A stretch of DNA of 64,000 nt from Mesorhizobium loti (GCF_001510895.1 NZ_LPWA01000001.1:1-64000); one strand, 5' to 3'. Positions 28,476 through 37,947 are shown, counted from the first letter of the stretch. Program-made: numbers and translations. Notes: generated from the letters alone by a model not told the origin.

Positions 28476-28916
28476 ATGAAAGTGCAAGAGTGTATGACCA
28501 GGAACGTGCGGATCGCGACACTGGAAGCAAGTCTGCGCGATGTCGCCCAGGCGATGGCCGTTCTGGATGCGGGGCTGATCCCCGTTGCCGATAACGGCCG
28601 ATTGGTCGGCATCGTGACTGACCGCGATATCGCCATCCGGGGCATCGCCGCGGGAATGGAACCTGACACCCCCGTGCGAGATGTCATGTCGACTGACTTG
28701 AAATATTGCTTCGAGGATGAGGAAGTCAGTTCCGTCCTTCAGGATATGGGCGATATCCAGGTGCGTCGCTTTCTGGTGCTCAACAGGGACAAACGACTGG
28801 TGGGCATCGTCTCGCTCGGCGACCTCGTCGGGAACGGCGAAGCGACCCATGCTGGAAAAGCGCTCGAAGGCATTTCTCAACCTGGCGGTCAACACTCGCA
28901 GGCAGCAACTCACTGA
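28476..28916 (+). CDS. CBS-domain protein, paralogue 2
   Basis: This 146-residue CBS-pair protein resembles the one at 21474 along its whole length (MKV-x-CMTR, TDRDI, VMS-x-x-LKYCF, RDKRLVGI-SLGDL, GG-HSQ near the end). GGGAGAAAG lies before the ATG. Two similar CBS-pair proteins in 7.5 kb, on either side of the cyo operon, indicate a duplication. Likely nucleotide sensors in trans. Confidence 0.86.
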   Translation: MKVQECMTRNVRIATLEASLRDVAQAMAVLDAGLIPVADNGRLVGIVTDRDIAIRGIAAGMEPDTPVRDVMSTDLKYCFEDEEVSSVLQDMGDIQVRRFLVLNRDKRLVGIVSLGDLVGNGEATHAGKALEGISQPGGQHSQAATH

Positions 28917-28930
28917 CGGCGCCAAGCTGC

Positions 28931-29767
28931 TCAGCTTGGAATTGTTGCCAGATCGATCTCGGTGATGTGCCAGCGGCCAAGGTTCGCGGTGTAGAGCTTG
29001 TCGCCCTTGAAGGCGATGTTGGTGGGATGCGCCAGCGTCGTCGCCGCCGGATCCTCGATCAGCACTTCGAGGCCTCTGTCTGGGCGCCAGCGATAGATCC
29101 GGCTTGGCTCGTAGCATGAGATGAACAGCGAGCCGTCAGGGGCGAAGGCGACGCCATCGGGAACATTGCGCACCTCTTCGACGACGACCTCACGAGCCCC
29201 TGCGCTGCCGTCGGCAAGGATCGGCACATGGCTGACGCAGGGCGCGTTGCTTTCCACCACGTAGAGGCCGCTGCGATCCGGCGCCATGGCCATGCCATTG
29301 GCGAAGGACATGACCTCTCGGCACCACAGACCGCCCTCGCCCGTCTTGAGGTCGTAGCGGAAGATGCCGGAGCGATTGTCCTCGCCGACGCTGTCGGAAA
29401 CGAAAAGCCAGCCTCTCGCCTCGTCGACCACAGGATAGTTGGGCACGCGGATGCCGGACGAAGCGAAGCGCTCCATGCCAGCTGTCGCGGCGTCCCAGCG
29501 AAAAATCGCGGAATGCTTCAGATCGCAGGCAAAACAGTTCCCCGCGCTGTCGAACGCAATGCCGAGCAGAAAGCCATCCGTGCCACCCATGCGCTCGACC
29601 GAGCCGCCATCCGCCGCCAGCCTCAGGAGATCGCCGGTTTCGGTGCCGCACCAGATCGATCCATCGCGGTGGACAGCCACACCTTCCGGATGCGCGACGC
29701 GCGGGTTGGTGAAGATGCCGTCGAAGAAGACGCGCGCGGCGGACATATCGAGCAACGGCTTTGCCAT
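28931..29767 (-). CDS. SMP-30/gluconolactonase-type lactonase
   Basis: The 278-residue beta-propeller protein shows six-bladed SMP-30 features: HPEGVAVHRDGSIWCGTETG, GIAFDSAGNCFACD, PNYPVVDEARGWLFVSD, SFANGMAMAPDRSGLYVVES (Asn and Asp of the metal site) and NVPDGVAFAPDGSLFISC. These enzymes hydrolyse sugar lactones. GAGGAG lies 7 bases before the ATG at 29767. It is the last gene of a 12-gene operon that also has a sugar dehydrogenase-type SDR, so oxidation of an aldose to a lactone followed by this step is a reasonable inference. Confidence 0.87.
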   Translation of the reverse strand: MAKPLLDMSAARVFFDGIFTNPRVAHPEGVAVHRDGSIWCGTETGDLLRLAADGGSVERMGGTDGFLLGIAFDSAGNCFACDLKHSAIFRWDAATAGMERFASSGIRVPNYPVVDEARGWLFVSDSVGEDNRSGIFRYDLKTGEGGLWCREVMSFANGMAMAPDRSGLYVVESNAPCVSHVPILADGSAGAREVVVEEVRNVPDGVAFAPDGSLFISCYEPSRIYRWRPDRGLEVLIEDPAATTLAHPTNIAFKGDKLYTANLGRWHITEIDLATIPS

Positions 29768-29777
29768 GGAACGCTCC

Positions 29778-31565
29778 TCAGCTTGCAACCGGCGATTTCT
29801 GCGCGGCGATCAAGCGCTCGACCATGGCGCGGTCGGCGGCGAGGATTTCGGCGATGAGCGCGCCCCGCTCCTTCGCGCTGACGAATTCGAGGCGACGCAA
29901 GCCGAGCGGGTCGACGCGGTTTCTTAAAACAGCGAGCGTATCGCTGGACGGCACCGGCACCTCCCGGCAGCCGGCATCGAATGTCACTGCAAATCCGGTG
30001 GCATCGCGGATCTGTTGCCGGGTTATGCCCGGCATGGTTTCGATGACACTCAGTTCCCGCGATGTCTGATCGAGCCGGAACACGCAGAGATCGGTGAAGA
30101 CCAGCGCCTTGCCTGTCCGATAGCCCATCGGATCGCGTTCAGAGGGCGTCAGCAGCCCGCGGGCCGAACTAACGATCTCGACCTCATGCACCAGCGACTG
30201 CACAGAGTGACGCGGGATGTAGAGCAGGTAGTCGCGATGCATGTTGGCGACATCGGCCATGCCGCCCTGCCCGGGCAGCCTGAGCAGGCCACCGCTCGGT
30301 TTGCTGAGCGCGATGGTGTTGACGCGGCCGCGCCGGTCGACCTGTGCTGCGCCAACGATCTCGTGCGTCACCGCGCCGGCCTGATAATAAGTCGAGTAGG
30401 TGTCGTCGCCGCCGGCATGCGCCGCCGCCGTCTCGCAATCGAGACTTTCGATCAGCGACAGCACCATCGGGCTCGGCACGATGTCGAGGTGGCCGCAACT
30501 CATCGTCGCGATGATCATGTCCGGCGCATGCGTTGCCTTGGCCAGCCGGTAGGCGACGTTGGCGAGCGGCGATACCGCGCCGGCGCTGGCGAAGCTCTCA
30601 TTGTCGAGTTCGGCGGCGATCCGCGCGGCGATGATCTCGTCGACGGATGCTTCTCTGTCGCCATGTGCGAGCGCCGGCATCGCCAGGACCGTCTCGGCAC
30701 GAACTCTTGCCGCCTTCTGGAGACGCTCCGGCAGGCCACCTGAAGGCAGGCGGAGCTTCTCCGACAAGGCTGTGTCCTTCGCCGCGAATGCCTCCGACAG
30801 CGCCTGATAGTCGGTGACGTAGAATGGCAGGCAGGAGGCCGGATAAGCGCCGCCCGGCACGAGCGCTATCGCCGAAACCTGGTTGCGGGTGAGGATGCTC
30901 TGTCGGCCGTCCCGCCGCAGCGCTCCGACCGGCACGATCTCCTCGACCGTGACCAGCACTTGGCGAGCCGCGCCGGCCATGGCGAAGTCCAGCGCCCGCG
31001 GCCCAATGATCTGCACATTGCCGCTTTCATCGGCGCGCTGGGCATGGGCGACGAACGTAGCGAGCCTGAGCGGCGGGACAAATCCGGTCTCGGTCCCGTC
31101 GACCGGATCGGGTCTGGCGATCGCACCCGCCATGCGCGCCAGCATGTCCGAGCCCCGCGGCAGCTGGAACGGCATCGAAGGCAGGTTCTGCTGCGCCGCC
31201 CGCAGCGCCTGGATCATGGCCAGCGCCGTCCAGTCGCGAACGGGGATCGCTCCGCTCTCGGCAGCCGCACGGAACTTCGGCGGCAGCCCGAAGATATCGA
31301 GGCTGGAGAAGCAGAGGTCTATTTCCGCCACAGTGTCCGCCTCGAGCAGCAGCTCGAGCGGCAGCCCGCCGGCCCAGGAGACATAGCGCAAATCCTTGAT
31401 GCCGGACCCGGCGATCGCACGCAGCAATGCGACCGGCAGCCGCGCGAAATGATGGCCTCCGACGCCGAAGGCATCGCCTTGGCTGACCATCGCCGCCAAC
31501 CCCTCGATATCGGTGAATTGAGGCCGGTTCGGCTTGACCAGGGAGACTGATCTGAGATCTGTCAC
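29778..31565 (-). CDS. Fused two-domain family I CoA-transferase-like protein
   Basis: The 595-residue protein joins an A-type half (about 1-300: VSQGDAFGVGG, GLPLELLLEAD, ADESGNVQIIGPRALDFAMA, VTVEEIVPVGAL) and a B-type half (about 330-595: ARIAAELDNE, AKATHAPDMI, PSGGLLRLPGQGGMADVANM). Where many family I B subunits have the catalytic Glu in an E-x-G motif, I read ATMSCGHLD, with no Glu, a feature that would fit the IpdAB-type hydrolase branch better than a true transferase; that reading needs alignment. The start is a GTG at 31565 that overlaps the previous stop in GTGA. The operon position between an epimerase-like gene and a lactonase gene is unusual for this family. Confidence 0.75.
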   Translation of the reverse strand: MTDLRSVSLVKPNRPQFTDIEGLAAMVSQGDAFGVGGHHFARLPVALLRAIAGSGIKDLRYVSWAGGLPLELLLEADTVAEIDLCFSSLDIFGLPPKFRAAAESGAIPVRDWTALAMIQALRAAQQNLPSMPFQLPRGSDMLARMAGAIARPDPVDGTETGFVPPLRLATFVAHAQRADESGNVQIIGPRALDFAMAGAARQVLVTVEEIVPVGALRRDGRQSILTRNQVSAIALVPGGAYPASCLPFYVTDYQALSEAFAAKDTALSEKLRLPSGGLPERLQKAARVRAETVLAMPALAHGDREASVDEIIAARIAAELDNESFASAGAVSPLANVAYRLAKATHAPDMIIATMSCGHLDIVPSPMVLSLIESLDCETAAAHAGGDDTYSTYYQAGAVTHEIVGAAQVDRRGRVNTIALSKPSGGLLRLPGQGGMADVANMHRDYLLYIPRHSVQSLVHEVEIVSSARGLLTPSERDPMGYRTGKALVFTDLCVFRLDQTSRELSVIETMPGITRQQIRDATGFAVTFDAGCREVPVPSSDTLAVLRNRVDPLGLRRLEFVSAKERGALIAEILAADRAMVERLIAAQKSPVAS

Positions 31566-32575
31566 AGTGCGGATGCCTCGATGCGGTAGCGGGTCACGAA
31601 GGGTTCTTTGGGCGAGAATTCCATCGCCGTCGTAATGCCGGATCGCGCGATCGGATTGTCGGCCGACGCGGTCGCCGGGCCGAGCCCGAAGGGCGAGCAG
31701 ATCGGCTCGATGCCGATGGCGACGTGACGCCCGTTCCAGGGCGCCGCCTTGCGGCCGCGATTGGAGTACCAAAGCAGAAGGCTTGGGAAATGCTCCTTTT
31801 GCCAGGAAAGCTCTACCCGATATCCGTCTTCGTGGTTGACGAGCGCCGCTATGCCGTCGGCGCCCTCGATCTGGAGCAACTCCTCCGTAGCGGCGGCCAG
31901 AGGCAAGCGGGAAGCGTCGATCGCACCCCCGGCGCGCGCCGGCACGGCAGTCAGTTCGAAAAAGCTTTTATCCCTGGCAAATAGCGCAGCGCCGGGCTCG
32001 ACATCGTGCGGATAGGTGCGGCCTTCGTCGAAGCCGCCAAGCTCCAAATTGGCAGCACCTGTCTCAAACGGCAGCCGGAACACCGGATGCAGGCCGATCG
32101 GCAGGCGGCAGGCTCGGCGGACGACGATCCTGAATTCAATGTCGATGGCCGGCGCCGACGGATCGGGTGTTATCGTCCGTTTGACGTGCTCGACAGGACT
32201 CTCCTCCGGGTAGTCTAGAACCAGCGAGAGTGATCCGCTCGAGCTGCCGCGCCAAGTCCAGTCATGGTTGGAGCTGTGCCCATGGACTTCCTCGTCCGGC
32301 TCCGGCGGTCCCATCACGCGCGCCCAGCTCTCTGGCCACCCCTCGGCCGGCACCGAATAGCCGAAGGGCACGCAGGGCCATTCGCCGCGCAGCTTGCGCA
32401 GGATGCCCGGCAGCGCTTCCGCTTGCCGCTCGTTCGACCACGGCGCGACATGCATCGGCGAGACCTGCCGGCCGTCGGCCAACACGAACGTGACCGGCGC
32501 CAGCATCGCGCCGAGCCGCTGCACGGTCAGCGCGCCATGCGCCCAGCCCAGGCCGCGATAGTCGTCGCCCTTCAT
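31562..32575 (-). CDS. Aldose 1-epimerase-like (galactose mutarotase fold) protein
   Basis: A 337-residue protein of the beta-sandwich mutarotase superfamily: VQRLGAMLAPVTFVLADG, HVAPWS, GYSVPAEGW, HSSNHDWTW, LPIGLHPVFRLPF and WYSNRG, with GIEPICSPFGLG near the end. The His in GLHPVF and the Glu in GIEP occupy the places of the catalytic pair in this family. It may interconvert anomers or act on a related sugar derivative. Start (32575) and stop overlap the neighbouring genes by 4 bases on each side. Confidence 0.8.
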   Translation of the reverse strand: MKGDDYRGLGWAHGALTVQRLGAMLAPVTFVLADGRQVSPMHVAPWSNERQAEALPGILRKLRGEWPCVPFGYSVPAEGWPESWARVMGPPEPDEEVHGHSSNHDWTWRGSSSGSLSLVLDYPEESPVEHVKRTITPDPSAPAIDIEFRIVVRRACRLPIGLHPVFRLPFETGAANLELGGFDEGRTYPHDVEPGAALFARDKSFFELTAVPARAGGAIDASRLPLAAATEELLQIEGADGIAALVNHEDGYRVELSWQKEHFPSLLLWYSNRGRKAAPWNGRHVAIGIEPICSPFGLGPATASADNPIARSGITTAMEFSPKEPFVTRYRIEASAL

Positions 32576-33354
32576 GGGCCAGCCTTCTTCACAGCGCTCC
32601 TCTCCGCGAACTCCTTGACGCGCCGCTGGCCGGTCTCGCTGCGGTAGAGGCCGCCCAGTATGTTGCGCTCCATGGCGAGGCCATCGGCCAGATCGCCCGA
32701 CACCGCATGCGCCGTCAGAGCCTTCAGACCTTCGATCGCGGCGGCGGGCTCGGCGGCGATCATCCCGGCCAATTCCAGCGCGCGCGGCATCAGCGCGTCG
32801 ATATCGACGATCTCGTTGACCAGGCCGGCACCAACGAATTCGGAGGCCGGCACGATCGCGCCTGTCATCAGCAGCAGGTTGGCGCGGTTGTGGCCGAGCT
32901 TGGCGACGCTGCGCTGCGTGCCGCCGCCGCCAGGGACCAGCCCGAGCTTGATTTCAGGCAGACCGAGTTTGGCGAACTGGTTGGCGATCACGATATCGCA
33001 ACACAACACCAGCTCCATGCCGCCGCCCAAGGCGAAGCCGTTGACCGCCGCGATCACCGGCTTGCGGTTGTTCTCGATCGCTGCGTACATGCGCGTGCCG
33101 GCAGCCTGGAACGTGTCGAACTCGGCGGCGGTCTGCGCGGCGTATTCCTTGATATCGGCGCCGGCCATGAAGCCGCGCCCTTCGCCAGTCACGACGATCG
33201 CACCGACGCCCGCATCGGCCGACAGCGCTTCAAACACCTCCGTGATCTCACCTTGCATCAGCCGGTTCATGGCGTTGAGCTGGTCGGCGCGGCGGAAGGT
33301 GACGACCGCGACGCGACCTTGGGTCTCGACCGTGAGTGTCTGGTAGGCGCCCAT
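32572..33354 (-). CDS. Enoyl-CoA hydratase/isomerase (crotonase family)
   Basis: The 260-residue protein is a typical crotonase: the oxyanion-hole segments GRGFMAGADIKEY and GGGMELVLCCDIVIA, and GLPEIKLGLVPGGGGTQR. Both glutamates that act on water in rat ECH have equivalents here: GGMEL and LPEI. So hydration or dehydration of a CoA ester is expected, not only isomerisation. The ATG at 33354 is the start; the longer open frame overlaps the CoA-transferase gene. Gap to the previous gene is 2 bases and the stop overlaps the next start. Confidence 0.9.
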   Translation of the reverse strand: MGAYQTLTVETQGRVAVVTFRRADQLNAMNRLMQGEITEVFEALSADAGVGAIVVTGEGRGFMAGADIKEYAAQTAAEFDTFQAAGTRMYAAIENNRKPVIAAVNGFALGGGMELVLCCDIVIANQFAKLGLPEIKLGLVPGGGGTQRSVAKLGHNRANLLLMTGAIVPASEFVGAGLVNEIVDIDALMPRALELAGMIAAEPAAAIEGLKALTAHAVSGDLADGLAMERNILGGLYRSETGQRRVKEFAERSAVKKAGP

Positions 33355-33356
33355 CG

Positions 33357-34562
33357 TCAGGCCGCGTCCACGGTCATATCGCCGGACGCCTCGAGCGCCG
33401 CGATCTCGTCCCTGGAGAAGCCGAACTCGGCCAGGATCTCGCGCCCGTGCTGGCCGACCAGGGGCGCCGGACGTTCGATGGTCGCGGGCGTCTCGCTCAT
33501 CTTGACCGCGGGCGCCACCACCCGCACCTTGCCGCCGCGCGGATGATCGTAGCTGGTGATCATGCCCATATGCGTGACCTGCGGGTCTTCCGCCGCGCGG
33601 CGGATATCCTTGACCTCGGCGCACCAAATGTCGGCCTTGAGCAGCCGCGCCAGAAGATCCTGCGTGGCGAACTTCTTCGTTTCGGCATTGACCTTCTCGA
33701 AGACCTCGTCGCGCTTGTCGAACAGCGTCTTGAGGTCGTCATAGACGGCGAGTTGCGGCGCCGCCAGTACCTCGTAGAGCGTCTTGAACGGGCTCATCGC
33801 GATCGACACGTAGCCGCCGTCCTTCGTCTCGTAGATGCCGAACGGCGCCTGCATGCCGGGATGGCCGATGCCGGAATTCGGCCGCACGAAATCCTCGCCG
33901 AGATTGAGGACGGCGACATATTCCTGGTTGAGATGCGCCAAGAGGCCGGCCAGCAGATTGACCTCGATCTTCTGGCCCTTGCCGGTCTTCTCGCGATAAT
34001 AGAGCGCCGACAATATGCCGTAGACCATGTTCATGGCGCCGATCTGGTCGGCGAGGCCGGCGCCTGCAGGAACCGGCGCCTGGTCGCCGCGGCCGGTGTT
34101 GGCGATCAGCCCGGCGAGTCCCTGGATCAGCATGTCCTGGCCGGGACGCTCGACGTAAGGACCCTCCTCGCCGTAGCCCGAACCCGAGCAGTAGATGATA
34201 CGCGGATTGACGGCCTTGAAATCCTCGTAGCCATAGCCGAGCTTGGCCAGCACGCCAGGGCGGAAATTCTGCACCACCACGTCGGCGGTCCGCGCCATCT
34301 CCATGATGATCGCATGCACCTTGCGGCTCTTCAGGTTGAGCGCGATCGAGCGCTTGTTGCGGTTCCAGGCGAGGAAGTTCGGGCTCTCGGAGCCGCCCAC
34401 CCATTTGGCGAAGAAGGTCATGCCGCGGAACATGTCGCCGGCGCCAGCACGCTCGATCTTGATGACATCGGCGCCCATGTCGCCGAGCAGCTGCGTGGCG
34501 AACGGGCCCTGCAGCAGATGGCTGAAATCGAGGATGCGGACGCCTTCGAGGGCCTTGTTCAT
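33357..34562 (-). CDS. Family III (CaiB/BaiF) CoA-transferase
   Basis: This 401-residue protein follows the CaiB/BaiF/formyl-CoA transferase fold: VRILDFSHLLQGPFATQLLGDMGADVIKIE at the start, then NRNKRSIALNLKS, YCSGSGYGEEGPYVERPGQD, and AGLADQIGAMNMVYG, where the Asp is the expected catalytic residue that forms an acyl-anhydride. It moves CoA between an acyl-CoA and a free carboxylic acid. In this operon the acid may be a sugar-derived carboxylate. It lies in the middle of the 12-gene operon with close spacing on both sides. Confidence 0.92.
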   Translation of the reverse strand: MNKALEGVRILDFSHLLQGPFATQLLGDMGADVIKIERAGAGDMFRGMTFFAKWVGGSESPNFLAWNRNKRSIALNLKSRKVHAIIMEMARTADVVVQNFRPGVLAKLGYGYEDFKAVNPRIIYCSGSGYGEEGPYVERPGQDMLIQGLAGLIANTGRGDQAPVPAGAGLADQIGAMNMVYGILSALYYREKTGKGQKIEVNLLAGLLAHLNQEYVAVLNLGEDFVRPNSGIGHPGMQAPFGIYETKDGGYVSIAMSPFKTLYEVLAAPQLAVYDDLKTLFDKRDEVFEKVNAETKKFATQDLLARLLKADIWCAEVKDIRRAAEDPQVTHMGMITSYDHPRGGKVRVVAPAVKMSETPATIERPAPLVGQHGREILAEFGFSRDEIAALEASGDMTVDAA

Positions 34563-34583
34563 TTCAGTTCTCGTTTCGTGTTT

Positions 34584-35369
34584 TCAGAGCAGTTCGGGGA
34601 CGTAGCGCGGTGCCGCGGTCAGCCCGCCATCGACGCGCAGGTCGGTGCCGGTGGTGAAGCCCGCCGCATCGGAAGCCAGATAGACGGCGGCCTCGGCCAC
34701 CTCGGAAGGCTCGCCGATGCGGCCGAGCGGATGCATCTTGACCCAGGCCTTGGCGAGGTTGCCGCCGATCTCCTTGACCAGCCTGTCGTTCATCGGCGTG
34801 TTGATGGTGCCCGGCGAGATCGAATTGACGCGGATATTCACCGGGCCGAACTCGACCGCCATCTGGCGTGTCATCGCCATCACCGCGCCCTTGGCGCCGG
34901 CATACGCAGTCCAGCCGTCGAGGCCGATATGACCTTGCGCGGAGGCCATATTGATGATCGAGCCCGACTTTTGCGCGATCATGTGCGGCAGCGCGTATTT
35001 GCAGCCACGGAACACGCTGGTCAGGTTGACCGCGATCAGCCTGTGCCATTGCTCGTCGGTCATCTCGTGCACCGGCATGCCGCCGATGGCGATGGCGGCA
35101 TTGTTGACCAGGATGTCGAGATGCCCGGTCTTCTTGACCGCGCTGTCGATGAGGCCGGCGATGTCGGCTTCCTGCGAAACGTCGCAATGGACATAGTCGG
35201 CAAGCTGGCCGGCCGTGCGCAGTGCGGCCGCGAAATCCTCGCCCGCGCTATCGGCGATGTCGCCTAGGAATACATACGCCCCTTCCCGCGCCATCGCCTC
35301 GGCGATCGCGTGGCCGATACCATCGGCGGCACCGGTGATGACGGCGGTTTTTCCTTCAAGACGAGCCAT
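34584..35369 (-). CDS. Short-chain dehydrogenase/reductase
   Basis: A 261-residue classical SDR: TGAADGIGHAI cofactor site, DILVNNAAIAIG, catalytic Ser in INMASAQGH, and Tyr and Lys in AYAGAKGAVM. It ends with the usual GG...VDGGLTA. NAD is more likely than NADP because GDIAD supplies an acidic residue at the end of strand two. The start at 35369 has GGAGG about 6 bases upstream. Probably oxidises a sugar, polyol or hydroxyacyl-CoA in the pathway of the surrounding operon. Confidence 0.9.
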   Translation of the reverse strand: MARLEGKTAVITGAADGIGHAIAEAMAREGAYVFLGDIADSAGEDFAAALRTAGQLADYVHCDVSQEADIAGLIDSAVKKTGHLDILVNNAAIAIGGMPVHEMTDEQWHRLIAVNLTSVFRGCKYALPHMIAQKSGSIINMASAQGHIGLDGWTAYAGAKGAVMAMTRQMAVEFGPVNIRVNSISPGTINTPMNDRLVKEIGGNLAKAWVKMHPLGRIGEPSEVAEAAVYLASDAAGFTTGTDLRVDGGLTAAPRYVPELL

Positions 35370-35370
35370 G

Positions 35371-36366
35371 TCAGCCTCCATTCGCGCGCCGGCGCTTCGC
35401 CTCGTCGAAGGCGACCGCGGCGATGATGATCATGCCGGTGATGACCAGCTGCCATTCGGTCGGCAGCCCAAGCCCGCGCAGGCCGTTGGACAGGAACTGC
35501 AGGATCAAGACGCCGAGCGCCATGCCGGTCAGGCTGCCGATCCCGCCGGCCAGGCTCACCCCGCCGAGCACCGTCGCGGCGACGACCTGGAACTCGAAAT
35601 TGAGCCCTGCGGTATGCTGCGCCGAGCCGACGCGCGCGGCCAGGATGATGCCGGCAACCGTCGCCAGCAGCGAGCTGATGATGAAGCAGATGAACTTGAC
35701 GCGCCGCACGTCGTAGCCGGCCAGCCGCGCCACTTCCTGGTTGCCGCCGACGGCATAGATCTGCCGCCCGAACGGCCGGTGCAGCATCACGTAGCCGAAG
35801 GCGGCGAGCAGCACGATGGCGATGACTGCCGAATATGGAATGATGTTGAACAGGCGACCGTCCGACAGCGCGATGAAGCTATCGAGACTGGCGTCGTCGG
35901 GGATCGCGCGCTGGCCGGTGTAGAGATAGACGCCGCCGCGCATGATGAACATGGTGCCGAGCGTCACGATCAGCGAGTTGATGCCGGCATAGGCAACGAG
36001 ATAGCCATTCACCAAACCAATGATCAGGCCGAACAGCAGCGCGCCGCTGACGCCGAGCAGCAGCGAGTTGGTGTCGTTCATGATGATGATCAGTGGTAGC
36101 GCAATGGTCGCCAGCAGCGATCCGATCGAGATGTCGACCTCCCCGGAAATGAAGACGATGGCGCAGCCGATGCCGGCGGTGAGCGCGAGCGAGGCTTGGC
36201 CGAGCACGTTGGTCATGTTGCGCAGGGAGAGGAAATTCTCGACCGTGGCGGAAAAGAACACCAGCACCAGGACGAGGCACACGAACAGCGCCAGTTCCTG
36301 CCTGGCGAAGAGCCGCGCCAGCATGGATGGATGGACTTTCGCGGAAGCCGTGCTTGCAAGGCTCAT
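35371..36366 (-). CDS. Sugar ABC transporter permease, CUT2 (RbsC/XylH type), first
   Basis: The 331-residue protein has about ten hydrophobic segments and the CUT2 permease patterns ISGEVDISIGSLLA, GINSLIVTLGTMFIMRGG and FGRQIYAVGGNQEVARLAGYDV, then AATVLGGVSLAGGIGS. It forms one side of the importer channel with the second permease, and both work with the two-domain ATPase. One base separates it from the SDR gene. Confidence 0.93.
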   Translation of the reverse strand: MSLASTASAKVHPSMLARLFARQELALFVCLVLVLVFFSATVENFLSLRNMTNVLGQASLALTAGIGCAIVFISGEVDISIGSLLATIALPLIIIMNDTNSLLLGVSGALLFGLIIGLVNGYLVAYAGINSLIVTLGTMFIMRGGVYLYTGQRAIPDDASLDSFIALSDGRLFNIIPYSAVIAIVLLAAFGYVMLHRPFGRQIYAVGGNQEVARLAGYDVRRVKFICFIISSLLATVAGIILAARVGSAQHTAGLNFEFQVVAATVLGGVSLAGGIGSLTGMALGVLILQFLSNGLRGLGLPTEWQLVITGMIIIAAVAFDEAKRRRANGG

Positions 36367-36414
36367 CGCTTGCTCCCTTGGAAGATGCGAGGCTGACCGA
36401 AGAGCGCCATGGTC

Positions 36415-37947
36415 TTACCCGATTGCCGCATTGAGGATCTTCTCCTGCGTGGCTTCCTCGCGCGGCATGATTGCGGTCAGGCGGCCCTCGCACATCACCG
36501 CGATGCGGTCGGCGAGACCGAGCAGTTCCGGCATCTCCGACGTCATCATAACGACCGCCAGGCCTTCGCCGGCAAGCCGGTCGATCAGCGCGAAGATTTC
36601 CGATTTGGCGCCGACATCGATGCCGCGCGTCGGTTCGTCGACGACGATGACCTTCAGGCCGCGCATCAGCCAGCGCGAGATCAGCACCTTCTGCTGGTTG
36701 CCGCCGGACAGGTTCTTCACCTGCTGGAGCAGGCTGGGCGTCTTGATGCGAAAGCGGTCGACATAGTCCTGCACCGCTTTGTGCTCCTTCGCCTTGTCAA
36801 CGAAACCCAGGCGGGCGAAGGCGCCGAGCGAGGCGAGGCTGGCATTCTGGTAGACGGGCAGCTCGCCCATCAGTCCTTCGCTCTTGCGATCCTCGGTGAG
36901 CAGGCCGATGCCGAGCCGCACGCCCGTGCGCGTGTCATGCGGCGCAAGGCGTTGGCCGTCGACGGTGATCGTGCCCGAAGTGATCGGGTCGTAACCGACG
37001 ATCGCCTTGGCGAGCTCGGTGCGGCCGGCGCCCATCAAGCCGAAGAAGCCGAGCACCTCGCCGGCGCGCGCCTCGAAGGAAACGTCGATCAGCTTCTTCG
37101 CTGTGCTTAGATTCTCCACGGACAGCGCCACCTTGCTGCCCGGAGCGCCGCGCTTGCGGGGGAACAGATTGTCGATGCGCCGGCCGATCATGTCCTGGAT
37201 CAGCGTGTCGTTGCTGTGCTCGCCGATCGGCTTGGTCGAGATGTGCCGTCCGTCGCGCAGCACGGTGACGGTGTCGGCGATCTCGAACACCTCGTCGAGC
37301 TTGTGGCTGACATAGACCACCGCGATGCCGAGGGCGGCCAGCCGACGGATGACGGTGAACAGCAGCGCGACTTCGTTCGGCGTCAGTGAGGACGTCGGCT
37401 CGTCCATCACCACGACGCGCGCCTCGTGGGCGAGCGCGCGGGCGATCTCGACCATCTGCTGCTGGCTGACCGGCAGCGATCCGGTCCGCGCCGCCGGATC
37501 GACATTGAAGCCGATGCGGTTGAAGAGCGCTGCTGAATCGGTACGGATCTTCTTCCAGTCGATCGAGCCGGCTTTGCCGGTCGGATAGCCCTCGAGGAAG
37601 ATGTTTTCGGCGACGGTGAACTCGGAGATCAATGCGATCTCCTGGAACACGACCTTGATGCCTTCTTTCAGGCTGTCGCGCGGCGACTTGATGTCGACCT
37701 CGCGTCCGCGCATGCGGATGGTGCCGGCATCCTTGCCGTAGACGCCGGCCATGATCTTGATCAGCGTCGACTTGCCGGCGCCGTTCTCGCCCATCAGGGC
37801 GTGGATCTTGCCGGGCTCCAGGGTGAAGTCGACGTTATCCAGCGCCACCACGCCGGGGAAGCGCTTGCCAATGCCGCGCAGCTCCAGCGCCGGCACGTCT
37901 GTGTCGATGGCCGCGCCTTCGCCGGGATGCAGGAAATCAACGGACAT
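36415..37947 (-). CDS. Sugar ABC transporter ATPase, two-domain (RbsA/MglA type)
   Basis: The 510-residue protein has two ABC modules. The first has Walker A (GENGAGKST), LPVSQQQMVEIARAL in place of the signature and Walker B (VVVMDEPTSSL). The second has GLMGAGRTELAKA, signature LSGGNQQKV and Walker B (VIVVDEPTRGID). The atypical second Walker A (no GKT) is normal for this subfamily. It overlaps the second permease gene by 11 bases. Confidence 0.94.
   Translation of the reverse strand: MSVDFLHPGEGAAIDTDVPALELRGIGKRFPGVVALDNVDFTLEPGKIHALMGENGAGKSTLIKIMAGVYGKDAGTIRMRGREVDIKSPRDSLKEGIKVVFQEIALISEFTVAENIFLEGYPTGKAGSIDWKKIRTDSAALFNRIGFNVDPAARTGSLPVSQQQMVEIARALAHEARVVVMDEPTSSLTPNEVALLFTVIRRLAALGIAVVYVSHKLDEVFEIADTVTVLRDGRHISTKPIGEHSNDTLIQDMIGRRIDNLFPRKRGAPGSKVALSVENLSTAKKLIDVSFEARAGEVLGFFGLMGAGRTELAKAIVGYDPITSGTITVDGQRLAPHDTRTGVRLGIGLLTEDRKSEGLMGELPVYQNASLASLGAFARLGFVDKAKEHKAVQDYVDRFRIKTPSLLQQVKNLSGGNQQKVLISRWLMRGLKVIVVDEPTRGIDVGAKSEIFALIDRLAGEGLAVVMMTSEMPELLGLADRIAVMCEGRLTAIMPREEATQEKILNAAIG

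Noticed and set aside
33336..35267. 643-residue plus-strand frame opposite the CoA-transferase and SDR genes
   Set aside because: Shadow frame; no start signal or family pattern.
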